From assembly GCA_046482855.1 (NCBI GenBank), contig JAWOEH010000202.1, positions 47,946-111,945 of the forward strand: a stretch of DNA of 64,000 nt, given 5' to 3'. The stretch comes from CAYVSF01 sp046482855 (GTDB lineage: Bacteria > Bacteroidota > Bacteroidia > Bacteroidales > UBA12077). Position numbers and translations under genes: made by a program. Below the pieces are notes generated by a model. The model worked only from the letters and a program-made list of their open reading frames with translations, made no database searches and was not told where the DNA came from. Position 1 is the stretch's first letter. The number at the start of each line of letters is the position of its first letter. Below are positions 9,737 through 19,780 of this stretch, piece after piece.

Positions 9737-10561
9737 TTACTTCTTACGTCTTTCAACAATGTACTTATTTGAAGCTTTCTTGGGCGAACGAGTTTTGTAC
9801 CCTTTAGCTGGCAATCCTTTACGAGAACGTGGATGTCCTCCGGAAGAACGGCCTTCACCACCACCCATGGGGTGATCGACAGGGTTCATAACTACACCTC
9901 GCGTACGTGGACGACGTCCTAACCAGCGTGAGCGTCCGGCTTTACCCGACGATTCAAGGCTGTGATCAGGATTTGACACCACTCCAACAGTCGCTTTACA
10001 AGTAGTAAGTACCATTCGCGATTCCCCTGAAGGAAGCTTCACAATTGCATATTTGCCATCGCGAGAGGTTAATTGTGCGTAGGTACCTGCACTACGAGCC
10101 ATAATTCCCCCTTTTCCAGGGTGCAGCTCGATGTTGTGGACAATTGTACCCAATGGAATGTCGCTTAAGAAAAGGGCATTTCCCACTTCGGGGGCTACGT
10201 CTTTTCCGGACTTCACTTTTTGTCCTACTTCTAGGCCATTAGGTGCAATGATATAGCGTTTCTCGCCATCTTCATATTGCAATAAAGCAATACGTGCCGA
10301 TCGGTTAGGATCGTATTCGATGGTCTTTACGGTTGCCTCCATTCCATCTTTATCGCGAAGAAAGTCGATAATGCGGTAGCGACGCTTGTGCCCACCTCCT
10401 CGGTAGCGCATGGTCATCTTACCATCATCATTTCTTCCTCCGGTTTTTCGTAATGGAGCTAATAAGGACTTCTCCGGCTTATTTGTGGTAATGGTGTCAA
10501 ATGCACCAATTACCTTATGTCGTTGTCCTGGTGTTACCGGTCTAAATTTTCTTACAGCCAT
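9737..10561 (-). CDS. rplB: 50S ribosomal protein L2
   Basis: L2 is one of the oldest large-subunit proteins, needed for subunit association and peptidyl transferase activity. The 274-residue protein contains [38 protein letters not shown] and the C-terminal [20 protein letters not shown] block, including the conserved His of HPMGGGEG. It lies between rplW and rpsS. Confidence 0.98.
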   Translation of the reverse strand: MAVRKFRPVTPGQRHKVIGAFDTITTNKPEKSLLAPLRKTGGRNDDGKMTMRYRGGGHKRRYRIIDFLRDKDGMEATVKTIEYDPNRSARIALLQYEDGEKRYIIAPNGLEVGQKVKSGKDVAPEVGNALFLSDIPLGTIVHNIELHPGKGGIMARSAGTYAQLTSRDGKYAIVKLPSGESRMVLTTCKATVGVVSNPDHSLESSGKAGRSRWLGRRPRTRGVVMNPVDHPMGGGEGRSSGGHPRSRKGLPAKGYKTRSPKKASNKYIVERRKK

Positions 10562-10566
10562 GTCAA

Positions 10567-10857
10567 TTAAATATTGCTATAAAAATCAATTTGTTCTCCT
10601 TCTGCTAAAGTCACAATTGCCTTTTTGTAGGAATTCATGCGACCTGAAATAATTCCAGACTTTGTATATCGTGATTTTCTTTTGCCCAGGTAACGCATGG
10701 TACGTACTTTTTCAACGGTTACGCCATACATTTCCTCTACAGCTTCACGAATCTGGATCTTATTTGCCTGGGTATCTACGATGAACCCGTAGCGATTCAA
10801 TTTCTCGCCCATGTCGGTCATCTTTTCCGTCACTATTGGCTTAATTAAAGTATCCAT
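10567..10857 (-). CDS. rplW: 50S ribosomal protein L23
   Basis: L23 sits at the tunnel exit and docks trigger factor and SRP. The 96 residues start [20 protein letters not shown] and include [20 protein letters not shown] and the loop [20 protein letters not shown]. It lies 5 bases upstream of rplB. Confidence 0.98.
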   Translation of the reverse strand: MDTLIKPIVTEKMTDMGEKLNRYGFIVDTQANKIQIREAVEEMYGVTVEKVRTMRYLGKRKSRYTKSGIISGRMNSYKKAIVTLAEGEQIDFYSNI

Positions 10858-10868
10858 AGTTCTATTCT

Positions 10869-11501
10869 TTACTGAATTCTAAACATTTTGTGCAACGGCT
10901 CCAGCGAGTTCTCTGCAAAGAGTACCACTGTGGCATTCATGATGTCATAGGTAGTAAGCTCATTCACTGTTACCACTTTGGCATCTTGAATATTCCTGGA
11001 AGACAAGAAGATGTTATCATTGTTTTCGTTTAATACCAACAATGTTTTCTTATTGCTCACTTCCAGATTTTTGCGCAAAGCCACGAATTCTTTGGTTTTG
11101 GGTGCTTCAAAGTTGAAATCGGCCAGTACCTTCAATGCATCGCCTTTGGCTTTGTATGAAAGTGCTGATTTACGAGCCAGCTGTTTAAGTTTTCGATTCA
11201 ACTTGAAACTATAGCTACGTGGGCGTGGTCCGAAAATACGTCCACCACCACGAAAAATAGGGGACTTAATGCTACCAGCCCTAGCCGTTCCGGTTCCTTT
11301 CTGACGCTTAATTTTTCGCGTACTTCCAACAATCTCCCCGCGTTCTTTAGTTTTATGTGTACCCTGACGGTTATTAGCCATGTATTGTTTTACATCAAGA
11401 TAAATGGCGTGGTCGTTAGGCTCAATGCTAAAGATTTCATCACTGAGGGTTGCTTTCTTACCGGTATCTTCTCCTGTTATGTTATAAATCGCTAGTTCCA
11501 T
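10869..11501 (-). CDS. rplD: 50S ribosomal protein L4
   Basis: L4 lines the exit tunnel; in Escherichia coli it also represses the S10 operon through its leader, a mechanism for which I see no room here. The 210 residues carry the tunnel loop [20 protein letters not shown] followed by [19 protein letters not shown]. The start ATG at 11501 touches the rplC stop, so the genes are coupled. Confidence 0.98.
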   Translation of the reverse strand: MELAIYNITGEDTGKKATLSDEIFSIEPNDHAIYLDVKQYMANNRQGTHKTKERGEIVGSTRKIKRQKGTGTARAGSIKSPIFRGGGRIFGPRPRSYSFKLNRKLKQLARKSALSYKAKGDALKVLADFNFEAPKTKEFVALRKNLEVSNKKTLLVLNENNDNIFLSSRNIQDAKVVTVNELTTYDIMNATVVLFAENSLEPLHKMFRIQ

Positions 11502-12118
11502 TACTTCTGAATAATTAAATATGAACCTTTTGAACCAGGTATAGAACCTTTTACTAATAATAGGTTACTCTCGGGTATCACTTTTAGTACTTTCAGATTC
11601 AGTACTTTTATGGTTTTTCCACCATCGCGTCCAGCCATTCGCATGCCCTTAAATACCCTTGATGGGTAAGATGATGCTCCAAGAGAACCGGGTGCCCGGT
11701 TACGGTTGTGCTGTCCGTGAGTTTGGCCTCCGACACCTGCAAAGCCATGACGTTTTACAACGCCCTGGAAACCTTTTCCTTTCGAAATTCCGGTAATATC
11801 CACCCATGAATCCTCATCGAAGATATCAACCGTTACCGTTTCACCTAATTTGTGCTCGGTTTCGAAATTCTTAAACTCGTACAACTTCGCTTTTGGCGTA
11901 GTGCTAGCCTTTTTGAAGTGTCCAAGCAAAGGCTTTCCTGTGCTTTTCTCTTTTCGCTCATCGAAGGCCAATTGTAGTGCTTCGTACCCATCTGTTTCAG
12001 TTGTTTTAACCTGGGTGACCACGCATGGTCCTGCTTCGACTACAGTGCATGGTATGTTTTTACCCTCGGCACTGTATATGGAAGTCATTCCAATTTTCTT
12101 TCCAATTAATCCTGGCAT
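11501..12118 (-). CDS. rplC: 50S ribosomal protein L3
   Basis: L3 helps start large-subunit assembly and reaches the peptidyl transferase centre. The 205-residue protein starts [20 protein letters not shown] and has the signature [20 protein letters not shown] followed by [16 protein letters not shown]. The Gln in the GGQTHG loop is the residue methylated by PrmB in other bacteria. It follows rpsJ by 22 bases. Confidence 0.98.
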   Translation of the reverse strand: MPGLIGKKIGMTSIYSAEGKNIPCTVVEAGPCVVTQVKTTETDGYEALQLAFDERKEKSTGKPLLGHFKKASTTPKAKLYEFKNFETEHKLGETVTVDIFDEDSWVDITGISKGKGFQGVVKRHGFAGVGGQTHGQHNRNRAPGSLGASSYPSRVFKGMRMAGRDGGKTIKVLNLKVLKVIPESNLLLVKGSIPGSKGSYLIIQK

Positions 12119-12140
12119 GTCACAAAATTTACTTAGTGCA

Positions 12141-12446
12141 TTACACTTTAATTTCCACTTCTACTCCACTAGGAAGCTCTAATTTCATCAACGCATCAAT
12201 GGTTTTGGGCGTTGAACTGTAAATGTCCATCAGTCGCTTGTACGAGGAAAGCTGAAACTGCTCACGTGACTTCTTGTTCACAAATGTTGAGCGCAGCACC
12301 GTATACACGCGGCGATGAGTGGGTAGCGGAATAGGTCCGCTAACCACTGCTCCTGTGGCTTTTACTGTCTTCACAATCTTCTCGGCACTCTTGTCCACAA
12401 GATTGTGATCGTAAGATTTAAGTTTAATTCGAATCTTCTGGCTCAT
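12141..12446 (-). CDS. rpsJ: 30S ribosomal protein S10
   Basis: S10 is a head protein that also forms the NusB-NusE antitermination complex. The 101 residues start [20 protein letters not shown] and include [20 protein letters not shown] and [20 protein letters not shown]. The gene is only 12 bases from fusA, and no separate promoter or long leader is visible, so the S10 genes are read with the str genes. Confidence 0.98.
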   Translation of the reverse strand: MSQKIRIKLKSYDHNLVDKSAEKIVKTVKATGAVVSGPIPLPTHRRVYTVLRSTFVNKKSREQFQLSSYKRLMDIYSSTPKTIDALMKLELPSGVEVEIKV

Positions 12447-12457
12447 TACTCTTTAAA

Positions 12458-14566
12458 TTATAGTAATTCAATTTTTCCTTTGGCGTTTTCTACCACTTTC
12501 TTCGCAATTTCCTTAGGTACTTCTGCATAATGCGAGAATTCCATAGAAGAAGTTGCGCGTCCGGAAGTTATTGTACGCAACACAGTTACATAGCCAAATT
12601 TCTCGGCCAGAGGTACTATGGCTTTAATTACACGCGCACCGCCTCGGTTCTCCATGCCTTCAACCTGACCACGACGACGATTAAAGTCACCGATAACATC
12701 CCCCATGTACTCTTCAGGGGTAACAACTTCGGCTTTCATGATCGGCTCAAGTAATACGGGCTTGGCTTTGGCACTTGCGGCTTTGAAGGCTTGTTTGGCA
12801 GCAATCTCAAATGATAACTGGTCAGAATCCACATCGTGATAGGACCCATCAAACAAGGTCACTTTTATGGCTTCTACAGGATAACCGGCTAATACACCAT
12901 TACTTATGGCGTCTTTAAAGCCTTTTTCTACCGAAGGAATAAATTCTTTCGGAATGTTTCCTCCTTTAATTTTATCGATAAACTGCACTCCTTCAACACC
13001 TTCATCGGCAGGGCCAATGGTTACCTGAATGTCGGCAAATTTACCTCGACCGCCCGATTGCTTTTTAAATACTTCACGATGCTCAACTTCCTGAGTAATC
13101 GCTTCCTTATAAGCAACCTGTGGTGCACCTTGGTTAATCTCTACTTTAAACTCACGTCGCAAACGGTCTACAATAATGTCCAGGTGCAACTCACCCATGC
13201 CACTAATAACCGTCTGACCACTATCGTCGTCAGTTTTCACAGTAAAGGTAGGATCTTCTTCCGATAACTTGGCGAGTCCTAAATTCAGCTTGTCTAAATC
13301 CTTTTGGGTTTTAGGCTCTACTGCCAATCCGATTACCGGATCGGGGAACTCAATTGATTCAAGCACCATCGGATGTTTCTCATCGGTAACAGTATCGCCT
13401 GTTCGCAGATCTTTAAACCCAACTGCAGCACAAATATCACCAGCTGAAATCTCCTCTTTGGGATTTTGTTTGTTTGCGTGCATTTGGTAGAGACGCGAAA
13501 TACGCTCTTTTTTACCTGTACGAACATTCAATACATAAGAACCGGCACTCAATTTTCCGGAGTACACACGGATAAATGCCAAACGCCCCACATATGGGTC
13601 GGTAGCAATTTTAAAGGCCAAACCAGAGAAGGGCTCATCATCGTTTGGTTCACGAGTAGTTTTCTCGTTGGTTTTGGGGTCTTCTCCTTCAATGGTTCCA
13701 ATATCAACAGGGCTTGGCAGGAATGCACAAACAGCATCTAACAAACGCTGCACACCCTTGTTCTTAAAGGCAGAACCTAATAATACAGGAGTAATAGACA
13801 TCTCCAAAGTTGCCTTACGAATCACAGCCTTAATCTCTTCCACGGTAATGGAATCGGGATCATCGAAATAGCGCTCAAGTAACGCATCATCATGCTCTGC
13901 AATAGCTTCGATGAGGTTTCCTCGCCACTCTTCGGCATCGGCTTTTAACTCTTCAGGAATCTCTTCTAGAACGTATTTCGATCCCAACTCTTCGTCGGGG
14001 TACCAAATAACAGCCTTGTTTTCAATCAAATCGATTACCCCGCTAAAAGTCTCTTCTGAGCCGATAGGAATTTGAAGGGGTACCGGATTGGCTTTCAATT
14101 TTTCTTTAATGTCATTCACGACCCCAAAGAAATCGGCACCTGAACGATCCATCTTATTAACGAAAGCCATTTTTGGCACACCATATTTATCAGCTTGACG
14201 CCAAACAGTTTCTGACTGAGGCTCTACACCACCAACGGCACAGAATACAGCCACAGCACCATCCAATACGCGCAACGAACGCTCTACCTCTACGGTAAAG
14301 TCAACGTGCCCGGGTGTGTCAATGATGTTAATTTTGTGTTTTATGTCCTGGTAATCCCAGAAACAAGTAGTTGCTGCGGAAGTAATGGTAATACCACGCT
14401 CCTGCTCCTGCTCCATCCAGTCCATTGTGGCGGCACCATCGTGTACTTCGCCAATACGGTGACTCACCCCGGTGTAAAACAAGATACGTTCGGTAGTCGT
14501 TGTTTTACCGGCGTCGATGTGGGCCATAATCCCAATATTCCGTGTATGTTTTAGACCTTTACTCAT
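12458..14566 (-). CDS. fusA: Translation elongation factor G (canonical copy)
   Basis: EF-G is the GTPase that drives tRNA and mRNA translocation. The 702-residue protein has every GTPase motif intact: P-loop [15 protein letters not shown], switch [14 protein letters not shown], switch [10 protein letters not shown] with the catalytic His, and NKMD. Domains II to V follow, with [13 protein letters not shown] in domain IV region and [13 protein letters not shown] near the end. The tuf gene that follows fusA in many bacteria is absent; rpsJ follows instead. A second, degenerate EF-G lies at 15916-18072. Confidence 0.98.
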   Translation of the reverse strand: MSKGLKHTRNIGIMAHIDAGKTTTTERILFYTGVSHRIGEVHDGAATMDWMEQEQERGITITSAATTCFWDYQDIKHKINIIDTPGHVDFTVEVERSLRVLDGAVAVFCAVGGVEPQSETVWRQADKYGVPKMAFVNKMDRSGADFFGVVNDIKEKLKANPVPLQIPIGSEETFSGVIDLIENKAVIWYPDEELGSKYVLEEIPEELKADAEEWRGNLIEAIAEHDDALLERYFDDPDSITVEEIKAVIRKATLEMSITPVLLGSAFKNKGVQRLLDAVCAFLPSPVDIGTIEGEDPKTNEKTTREPNDDEPFSGLAFKIATDPYVGRLAFIRVYSGKLSAGSYVLNVRTGKKERISRLYQMHANKQNPKEEISAGDICAAVGFKDLRTGDTVTDEKHPMVLESIEFPDPVIGLAVEPKTQKDLDKLNLGLAKLSEEDPTFTVKTDDDSGQTVISGMGELHLDIIVDRLRREFKVEINQGAPQVAYKEAITQEVEHREVFKKQSGGRGKFADIQVTIGPADEGVEGVQFIDKIKGGNIPKEFIPSVEKGFKDAISNGVLAGYPVEAIKVTLFDGSYHDVDSDQLSFEIAAKQAFKAASAKAKPVLLEPIMKAEVVTPEEYMGDVIGDFNRRRGQVEGMENRGGARVIKAIVPLAEKFGYVTVLRTITSGRATSSMEFSHYAEVPKEIAKKVVENAKGKIELL

Positions 14567-14615
14567 ATGAAAAATACCCTAACCTTTTAAATAATACGTT
14601 AAAATGTTTTACAAT

Positions 14616-15092
14616 TTAAAACCGAAAGTGTGCAAATGCTTTGTTGGCCTCAGCCATTCTGTGTGTCTCTTCTTTACGCTTAAAGGCACCACCTTCTTCA
14701 TTGTAAGCTGCAAGCGTTTCTTGCGCTAATCGCTCCGCCATATTACGACCACTGCGTTGGCGTGCAAACTTAATCATGTTCCGGATACTGATGGACATCT
14801 TGCGTTTTGGCGTAACTTCCATTGGCACCTGAAAGGTAGCTCCTCCAATTCGGCGGCTCTTTACCTCAACCATAGGTGTTACATTCTCCAACGCTTTCTT
14901 CCAAATTTCCAAACCCGATTTTTCTTGATCTTGTTTTTTCTTATCGACAATTTCGATCGCATCGTAGAAAACTTTGAGGGCGAGGTTCTTTTTCCCGTCC
15001 ATCATCAAATCATTCACGAAACGAGTTACTAATTTGTCGTTAAACTTCGGATCTGGTAACAGCTCCCTTACTTTTGGTTTCGACTTTCTCAT
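14616..15092 (-). CDS. rpsG: 30S ribosomal protein S7
   Basis: S7 starts assembly of the 30S head and contacts E-site tRNA. The 158 residues start [20 protein letters not shown] and contain [39 protein letters not shown] and [14 protein letters not shown] at the end. It lies 21 bases downstream of rpsL. Confidence 0.98.
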   Translation of the reverse strand: MRKSKPKVRELLPDPKFNDKLVTRFVNDLMMDGKKNLALKVFYDAIEIVDKKKQDQEKSGLEIWKKALENVTPMVEVKSRRIGGATFQVPMEVTPKRKMSISIRNMIKFARQRSGRNMAERLAQETLAAYNEEGGAFKRKEETHRMAEANKAFAHFRF

Positions 15093-15113
15093 CTCCTAAT
15101 TTCCTTTTGAAGT

Positions 15114-15488
15114 TTACTTTTTAGGCCTTTTAGTACCATACTTAGACCGACGTTGCGTTCTGCCTTCCACACCGGAAGCATCTAACGAACCTCGAATCAA
15201 GTGATAACGAACACCAGGTAAATCTTTTACCCTTCCACCGCGAATCAACACGATAGAGTGTTCTTGCAAATTGTGACCTTCTCCGGGGATGTAGGCGTTC
15301 ACCTCTTTACCATTTGTCAATCGAACCCTTGCTACTTTTCGCATCGCTGAGTTCGGTTTCTTTGGTGTTGTTGTGTACACACGTGTACAAACCCCTCGTC
15401 GCTGAGGACATGCATCCAATGCGGGTGCTTTCTTCTTTTCCTCAATGCGCGTTCTTCCTTTTCTTACTAACTGCTGTATTGTTGGCAT
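15114..15488 (-). CDS. rpsL: 30S ribosomal protein S12
   Basis: S12 is the decoding-centre protein in which streptomycin resistance arises. I chose the ATG at 15488 ([20 protein letters not shown], 124 residues); an in-frame TTG three codons upstream is not typical. The sites that mutate in resistant strains are wild type here: Lys in [12 protein letters not shown] and Lys in [13 protein letters not shown], so the sequence predicts a drug-sensitive S12. It is the first gene of the 15-kb cluster. Confidence 0.98.
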   Translation of the reverse strand: MPTIQQLVRKGRTRIEEKKKAPALDACPQRRGVCTRVYTTTPKKPNSAMRKVARVRLTNGKEVNAYIPGEGHNLQEHSIVLIRGGRVKDLPGVRYHLIRGSLDASGVEGRTQRRSKYGTKRPKK

Positions 15489-15532
15489 TATATACAACTA
15501 TTTATGATACATTAGCTTACAAAATCGGTTCG

Positions 15533-15563
15533 CAAAGGTATTCTTTTTTTTGAAAAACAACAA
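15533..15563 (-). promoter_or_regulatory. Bacteroidota-type promoter of the rpsL-rpsK cluster
   Basis: On the minus strand the -7 element TACCTTTG lies at 15540-15533 and a TTG (TTGTTG) lies about 20 bases upstream at 15563-15561, matching TTTG-N19-22-TAnnTTTG. Transcription would start near 15526, leaving a leader of about 38 bases before rpsL. That is too short for a regulatory leader RNA. No comparable promoter was seen inside the cluster. Confidence 0.7.
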
Positions 15564-15793
15564 TTATTCAATACTTTTATTTCGTTATATTTAGACATTT
15601 ATGAGCGATCATCTCTCATCCTTCCATGACTAATTTACCCTAATAACGCTATTTTTCCCCTTTTGTAACAGGGATTCAACTAACCTAAGCCTAAACCCAC
15701 ACAAACAACCTGGTCTTAAGCTGCATAGCAGCAACACTCCAAATAAGTACCCGGCTCAAATGTAAGGTGTTTTTCAATTCATCCGCCTCTGAC

Positions 15794-15823
15794 TTGCATC
15801 TTTTGAAAAAATCCTTAATTTTG
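15794..15823 (+). promoter_or_regulatory. Promoter of the EF-G paralogue
   Basis: TTG at 15794-15796 and TAATTTTG at 15816-15823 are 19 bases apart, a good match to the Bacteroidota primary sigma consensus. The start of transcription would be near 15830, giving a leader of about 85 bases before the ATG at 15916. Confidence 0.65.
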
Positions 15824-15915
15824 GACAGCTAGATTTTATGACCCTAAAATCGAAGACTTTCCAATTACATAAATATTGGAGATAAACCTATTTATTAACT
15901 TAATACATTACCCTT

Positions 15916-18072
15916 ATGAAAACCTATAAAACGGAGGAAATAAAGAATGTTGCACTCATCGGCAATGCCGGTGCGGGCAAATCTTTACTAGCGGAAGCCC
16001 TGTTGTTCGATAGCGGAAAGATCGAAAGAAAAGGAACCATTGAAGGAAAAAATACCGCTTCCGATTACAATAAAATTGAACAAGAGCAGGGCAATTCAGT
16101 ATTTCCTACACTGCTGCATGTTGAGTTCAACAATAAAAAAATCAACATCATTGATACCCCCGGTGCCGATGATTTTGTAGGGGGTGTTATCTCTTCTTTT
16201 TCAGTAGCCGATACAGGCATTATGGTACTTAACGCCCAACACGGTGTTGAAGTAGGTACTGAAATCGTAAATCGCCACGCCGAAAGGCACAACAAACCCC
16301 TGATACTGGTAGCGAATCAGCTGGATCATGAGAAGGCTAATTATGAGCACACACTCGAGTCGGCCAGGCAACATTTTGGAAATAAAGTAGTGGTGGTACA
16401 ATACCCGGTGGCTGTGGGCCCCGAGTTTAATGCCATTATTGATGTGCTGTTAATGAAGATGTACAGGTTTGATGAAAATGGGAAACGAGAGATTGTTGAC
16501 ATCCCTGAAAGCGAAAAAGAAAAAGCCGACGAACTCCACAATACGTTAGTTGAAGCTGCTGCGGAAAACGACGAGAATTTAATGGAGTTATACTTCGATA
16601 AAGGCACCCTGGACGAGGATGAAATGCGCAAGGGAATCCATGCAGGCCTGTTAACTCGTGGTATCTTTCCTCTTTTCTGTACTTCTACTGAAAAGGGCAT
16701 TGGCATCATTCGCATCATGGAATTTATTACCAATGTTGCACCCTCCCCACATGAAATGCCAGCTCCTACAACCTCTGAAGGCGAGGAAGTTCCCTGCACA
16801 ATCGATGCCCCTACAGCCATGTTTGTGTTTAAGTCGGCCATAGAGGAACACATTGGCGAAATTTGCTATATAAAGGTGAACTCAGGAATGGTGAAAGAGG
16901 GTGCCGACTATATGAATAATAATACCGAAACCAAAGAACGTTTCTCGCAACTTTATGTGGTAGCCGGAAAAAACCGAACGAAGGTAAGTGAACTTGCTGC
17001 AGGAGACTTAGGGGCTATTGTAAAGTTGAAAAATACCAAAACCAACCAAACCCTTACCGACCCCAAAATAGGTTTTAAGTTTGATCCGATTGTTTTCCCC
17101 GAACCCAAGTACCGAACAGCTATTAAGCCTGTAAATGAATCGGATGATGAAAAATTAGGCGAAATGCTTAACCGCACACACGAAATCGATCCGACAGTCC
17201 AGGTTGAGTACTCGAAAGAGCTGAAACAGATCATCATTTATGGACAGGGTGAACACCATCTAAATAACATGATCAAGTGGCACCTGGATAATGTCTATAA
17301 GATTGATGTGGAATTTCTCCCCCCAAAGATTCCGTATCGTGAAACCATCACAAAGGTCGCAGCATCAAGCTATCGGCATAAGAAGCAATCCGGAGGTTCA
17401 GGTCAGTTTGGGGAAGTACACATGGTTATAGAACCCCACAGTGATGATGCTCCTGAACCTTCAAAATTCAAAGTAGATGGTCAAGAGATTAGCGTTTCTG
17501 TGCGAAAAAAAGAAGAGTACCCATTGCAGTGGGGAGGTAAGCTGGTTTACTACAACAGTATTGTTGGCGGGGCTATCGATGCTCGCTTCATGCCTGCAAT
17601 TCTTAAAGGAGTAATGGAAAAGATGGAACAAGGTCCTCTTACAGGTTCCTATGCACGCGATATTCGTGTAATTGTGTATGACGGGAAGATGCATCCGGTA
17701 GATTCTAATGAAATCTCCTTTAAACTAGCAGGGCGTAACGCCTTTAAGACAGCCTTTAAAAATGCAGGGCCAAAAATTATGGAACCTATATACGATGTGG
17801 AAGTACTGGTTCCTTCCGAACGTATGGGTGATGTTATGAGTGATCTTCAAGGACGAAGAGCCATTATTGCCGGTATGAACAGCGAAAAGGGATTTGAAAA
17901 AATCACCGCACAAGTACCTCTGGCTGAGATGAATAAATACTCAACTTCCTTAAGTTCCTTAACGGGTGGCCGGGCAACTTATACGATGAAGTTTGCCAAC
18001 TATGCACAGGTTCCTATGGACATTCAGGAAAAATTAATCAAAACGTTCGAAGCTGAAGAGAACGAGGATTAA
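15916..18072 (+). CDS. fusA2: EF-G paralogue with degenerate GTPase motifs (EF-G2 type)
   Basis: The 718-residue protein has the full EF-G domain layout, with domain IV/V blocks such as RHKKQSGGSGQFGEV, LTGSYARDIRVIVYDGKMHP and SLTGGRATYTMKF. Its G domain departs from canonical EF-G. The P-loop is GNAGAGKS (16-23), switch I lacks RGITI (EQEQGNSVFPT, 56-65), switch II is DTPGA with Ala84 at the catalytic His, and NKMD is NQLD (134-137). In Bacteroides thetaiotaomicron a similar paralogue supports translation under starvation without GTP hydrolysis; that this gene is its orthologue is my inference from overall likeness. It is monocistronic, with its own promoter and a strong terminator. Confidence 0.93.
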   Translation: MKTYKTEEIKNVALIGNAGAGKSLLAEALLFDSGKIERKGTIEGKNTASDYNKIEQEQGNSVFPTLLHVEFNNKKINIIDTPGADDFVGGVISSFSVADTGIMVLNAQHGVEVGTEIVNRHAERHNKPLILVANQLDHEKANYEHTLESARQHFGNKVVVVQYPVAVGPEFNAIIDVLLMKMYRFDENGKREIVDIPESEKEKADELHNTLVEAAAENDENLMELYFDKGTLDEDEMRKGIHAGLLTRGIFPLFCTSTEKGIGIIRIMEFITNVAPSPHEMPAPTTSEGEEVPCTIDAPTAMFVFKSAIEEHIGEICYIKVNSGMVKEGADYMNNNTETKERFSQLYVVAGKNRTKVSELAAGDLGAIVKLKNTKTNQTLTDPKIGFKFDPIVFPEPKYRTAIKPVNESDDEKLGEMLNRTHEIDPTVQVEYSKELKQIIIYGQGEHHLNNMIKWHLDNVYKIDVEFLPPKIPYRETITKVAASSYRHKKQSGGSGQFGEVHMVIEPHSDDAPEPSKFKVDGQEISVSVRKKEEYPLQWGGKLVYYNSIVGGAIDARFMPAILKGVMEKMEQGPLTGSYARDIRVIVYDGKMHPVDSNEISFKLAGRNAFKTAFKNAGPKIMEPIYDVEVLVPSERMGDVMSDLQGRRAIIAGMNSEKGFEKITAQVPLAEMNKYSTSLSSLTGGRATYTMKFANYAQVPMDIQEKLIKTFEAEENED

Positions 18073-18091
18073 GAAAATCCCAATACAAAAA

Positions 18092-18116
18092 AGAGGCGCT
18101 GAGCGCCTCTTTTTTG
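18092..18116. terminator. Bidirectional rho-independent terminator
   Basis: AGAGGCGC-TGA-GCGCCTCT is an 8-bp perfect stem (18092-18110) flanked by a T run on the plus side and an A run on the minus side. It can end both the EF-G paralogue and the convergent gene at 18147-19418. Confidence 0.9.
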
Positions 18117-18146
18117 TTCATATTACAAATTCATCCGGGGAAAAAT

Positions 18147-19418
18147 TTATCGGAACAAATAAAGCGTCCCCTTCTCTTCATACTTAATATCATCCCAACC
18201 AACCGCTTCGATAACATAAAAATAAACCCCTTCAGAGGCATCTGAACGCCCCCTGTTCTTGCCATCCCATCCATCCCAATCGGCAATATCTCCTTCAAAA
18301 GCATGTACCTTAATACCTGCACGTGTATATATAGTAATATTAATATAGCGTATCGATTCATCCTCTACCACAAACCTATCCAAATAATTATCGCCATTAG
18401 GGCTAAAGGCGTTAAGCAAATTTAATCTGGAAGGCAACACTTTTATGTCAATACGCACAGAATCTTCGCAGCCATAGGCACTGGTACTATAAAGCCAGGC
18501 TTTATAATCGCCCGTATAATAATACGTATGCTCTGGCGACAAAGCAAAATCGGTCGTACGCAAGGAATCCTCATCATTATCCATAAGCGTATCGCCATAA
18601 AAATAAAAATACTCCGCGCCATTTACTGAACGATTGGTAAACCTTACACGCAAAGGACTTGATTGTTCCGGAGCTTCAGAAGTAGTAAAGGCATCTGTCT
18701 CTTCATCATAATAAGCTGCTTCCCATCGTGCCTCAGTGGCAATAGCTGTATACTCAACAGAAGTAGCTATTTCGCAACCTGCAGCATCACGCATCTTTAA
18801 AGTAAACTCGGTATCTTCTATAGGCAGATCCGCGGTTGAGGTATAATTATAATTATAGTTTGGGATGTTGGCTTCGGGATCACTCTCCCATTGGTACTCA
18901 TCGGGTTCATTTGCAAACGTTATCGTTTCCCCTGTGCCAGGATGATAATAGGTAAAGGGGGTGGTTGAGGGTGTCGCTTGCAGCTCTAACAAAGAGCAAT
19001 CCAAGGGATTTATGACCTGAAGATCAAGTTCGGGTTCGGGATTTTCAACTACCCAGGAGGTATATACTTGCTCCTCCGCTCCTTTCGTCAGTATTACACG
19101 AATTCCGCCTTTAGGAATTTCGGAAAGTTCTGACGAAGTACCATCTGAAGCAACCGTAAAGTTTGACAGAGCAATATCAAAAGCATTCGACGCAGGATTG
19201 TATTGGTACCAATTAAAAGTAAATCCCCCTACATCCGTGCTATCAAAAGCAACAAGGTTAGCCTCTGCAGCTATTTGGCCACAAAATACCAGGATTGAAT
19301 CCGAAGAACTATAGGCCGTAACGAGTGTTGAATCCGCTGTATGAGCCAGCTGTGCACGAGTATTGATAGTCAATACAGTTAATAACACGACAAGAAAAAA
19401 GGGCTTATAATTATACAT
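18147..19418 (-). CDS. Secreted T9SS cargo protein with CHU_C C-terminal domain
   Basis: From the ATG at 19418 the 423-residue product begins MYNYKPFFLVVLLTVLTINT followed by RAQ, a Sec signal peptide. An upstream TTG would add 18 residues that spoil the signal. The middle has beta-rich PKD/Ig-like stretches, rich in Asp, Glu and Tyr. The last 90 residues are the type B T9SS sorting domain (gliding motility-associated C-terminal family): NAFSPNGDNYLDRFVV, INITIYTRAGIKVH, WDGWDGKNRG and EGVYFYVIEAVG. The protein is thus predicted to cross the outer membrane by the type IX system and be attached outside or released. The function of the body is unknown. Confidence 0.85.
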   Translation of the reverse strand: MYNYKPFFLVVLLTVLTINTRAQLAHTADSTLVTAYSSSDSILVFCGQIAAEANLVAFDSTDVGGFTFNWYQYNPASNAFDIALSNFTVASDGTSSELSEIPKGGIRVILTKGAEEQVYTSWVVENPEPELDLQVINPLDCSLLELQATPSTTPFTYYHPGTGETITFANEPDEYQWESDPEANIPNYNYNYTSTADLPIEDTEFTLKMRDAAGCEIATSVEYTAIATEARWEAAYYDEETDAFTTSEAPEQSSPLRVRFTNRSVNGAEYFYFYGDTLMDNDEDSLRTTDFALSPEHTYYYTGDYKAWLYSTSAYGCEDSVRIDIKVLPSRLNLLNAFSPNGDNYLDRFVVEDESIRYINITIYTRAGIKVHAFEGDIADWDGWDGKNRGRSDASEGVYFYVIEAVGWDDIKYEEKGTLYLFR

Positions 19419-19780
19419 GTTGCTTCGTTTCTCTTTATTAGTATAAAAGGCAAATTTCTTTTGCCTGAGCATTCTCTCCCCCCAACTTAGATGAAATTAA
19501 GCTTTGCATGAAAGCTTTGCTGAATATCAGTCCTTGTTAGTGATAGGAATAATTCATGAATTATTCAAGTTACAAATTCTCTTTAGAAACAAAATCTTTG
19601 GAAGGTAAAATTAAGCTTATTTCAGGCAATGGCCACATCTGCATGAAAAAAAGTTTATCTTCACCATTCATCAGGGATCAGAACAGTTAAAGCGAAAACT
19701 TTTACCGATGGGGGTTGTCAGAAAAAATTAGGCAACTAATTTTGCAACATTATTTATACAAACGCAAAAAGGGAATTATC
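19419..19780. other. Intergenic region between the T9SS cargo gene and the helicase gene
   Basis: This 362-base stretch contains a small hairpin at 19448-19466 (AGGCAAA-N5-TTTGCCT) followed by a T run on the minus strand, in the leader of the T9SS gene, and the helicase promoter at 19715-19744. The rest, about 19470-19710, is AT-rich and shows no gene or RNA that I can recognise. Confidence 0.6.
19715..19744 (+). promoter_or_regulatory. Promoter of the UvrD/PcrA helicase gene
   Basis: TTG at 19715-19717 and TAATTTTG at 19737-19744 are 19 bases apart, fitting the Bacteroidota consensus. The predicted transcript start near 19750 lies downstream of the in-frame TTG at 19715, so translation cannot start there. 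This decides for the GTG at 19781. Confidence 0.7.

Larger units (their letters stand above)
15489..15915. other. Divergent intergenic region between rpsL and the EF-G paralogue
   Basis: This 427-base stretch holds the two divergent promoters listed separately, at 15533-15563 (minus) and 15794-15823 (plus). The middle part, about 15565-15790, contains no open frame with coding character, no strong hairpin and no tRNA that I could see. The distance is long enough for an activator site upstream of the EF-G paralogue, but I recognised no operator. Confidence 0.6.

Noticed and set aside
15489..15532. Regulatory leader RNA before rpsL
   Set aside because: The predicted leader is about 38 bases without a hairpin, too short for known ribosomal-protein leader RNAs.
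874..15553. Many plus-strand open frames of 60-140 codons through the ribosomal cluster
   Set aside because: Each lies opposite a well-supported ribosomal or translation gene, has no family likeness and follows from the codon bias of the real frame.
15916..18072. Reading the plus-strand EF-G as a tetracycline-resistance ribosomal protection protein
   Set aside because: TetM/TetQ proteins keep the GTPase motifs; here switch I, switch II and NKxD are changed, and the C-terminal blocks resemble EF-G2 of Bacteroides.
19715..19780. N-terminal extension of the helicase from TTG
   Set aside because: The TTG lies in the -33 promoter element and upstream of the predicted transcript start.
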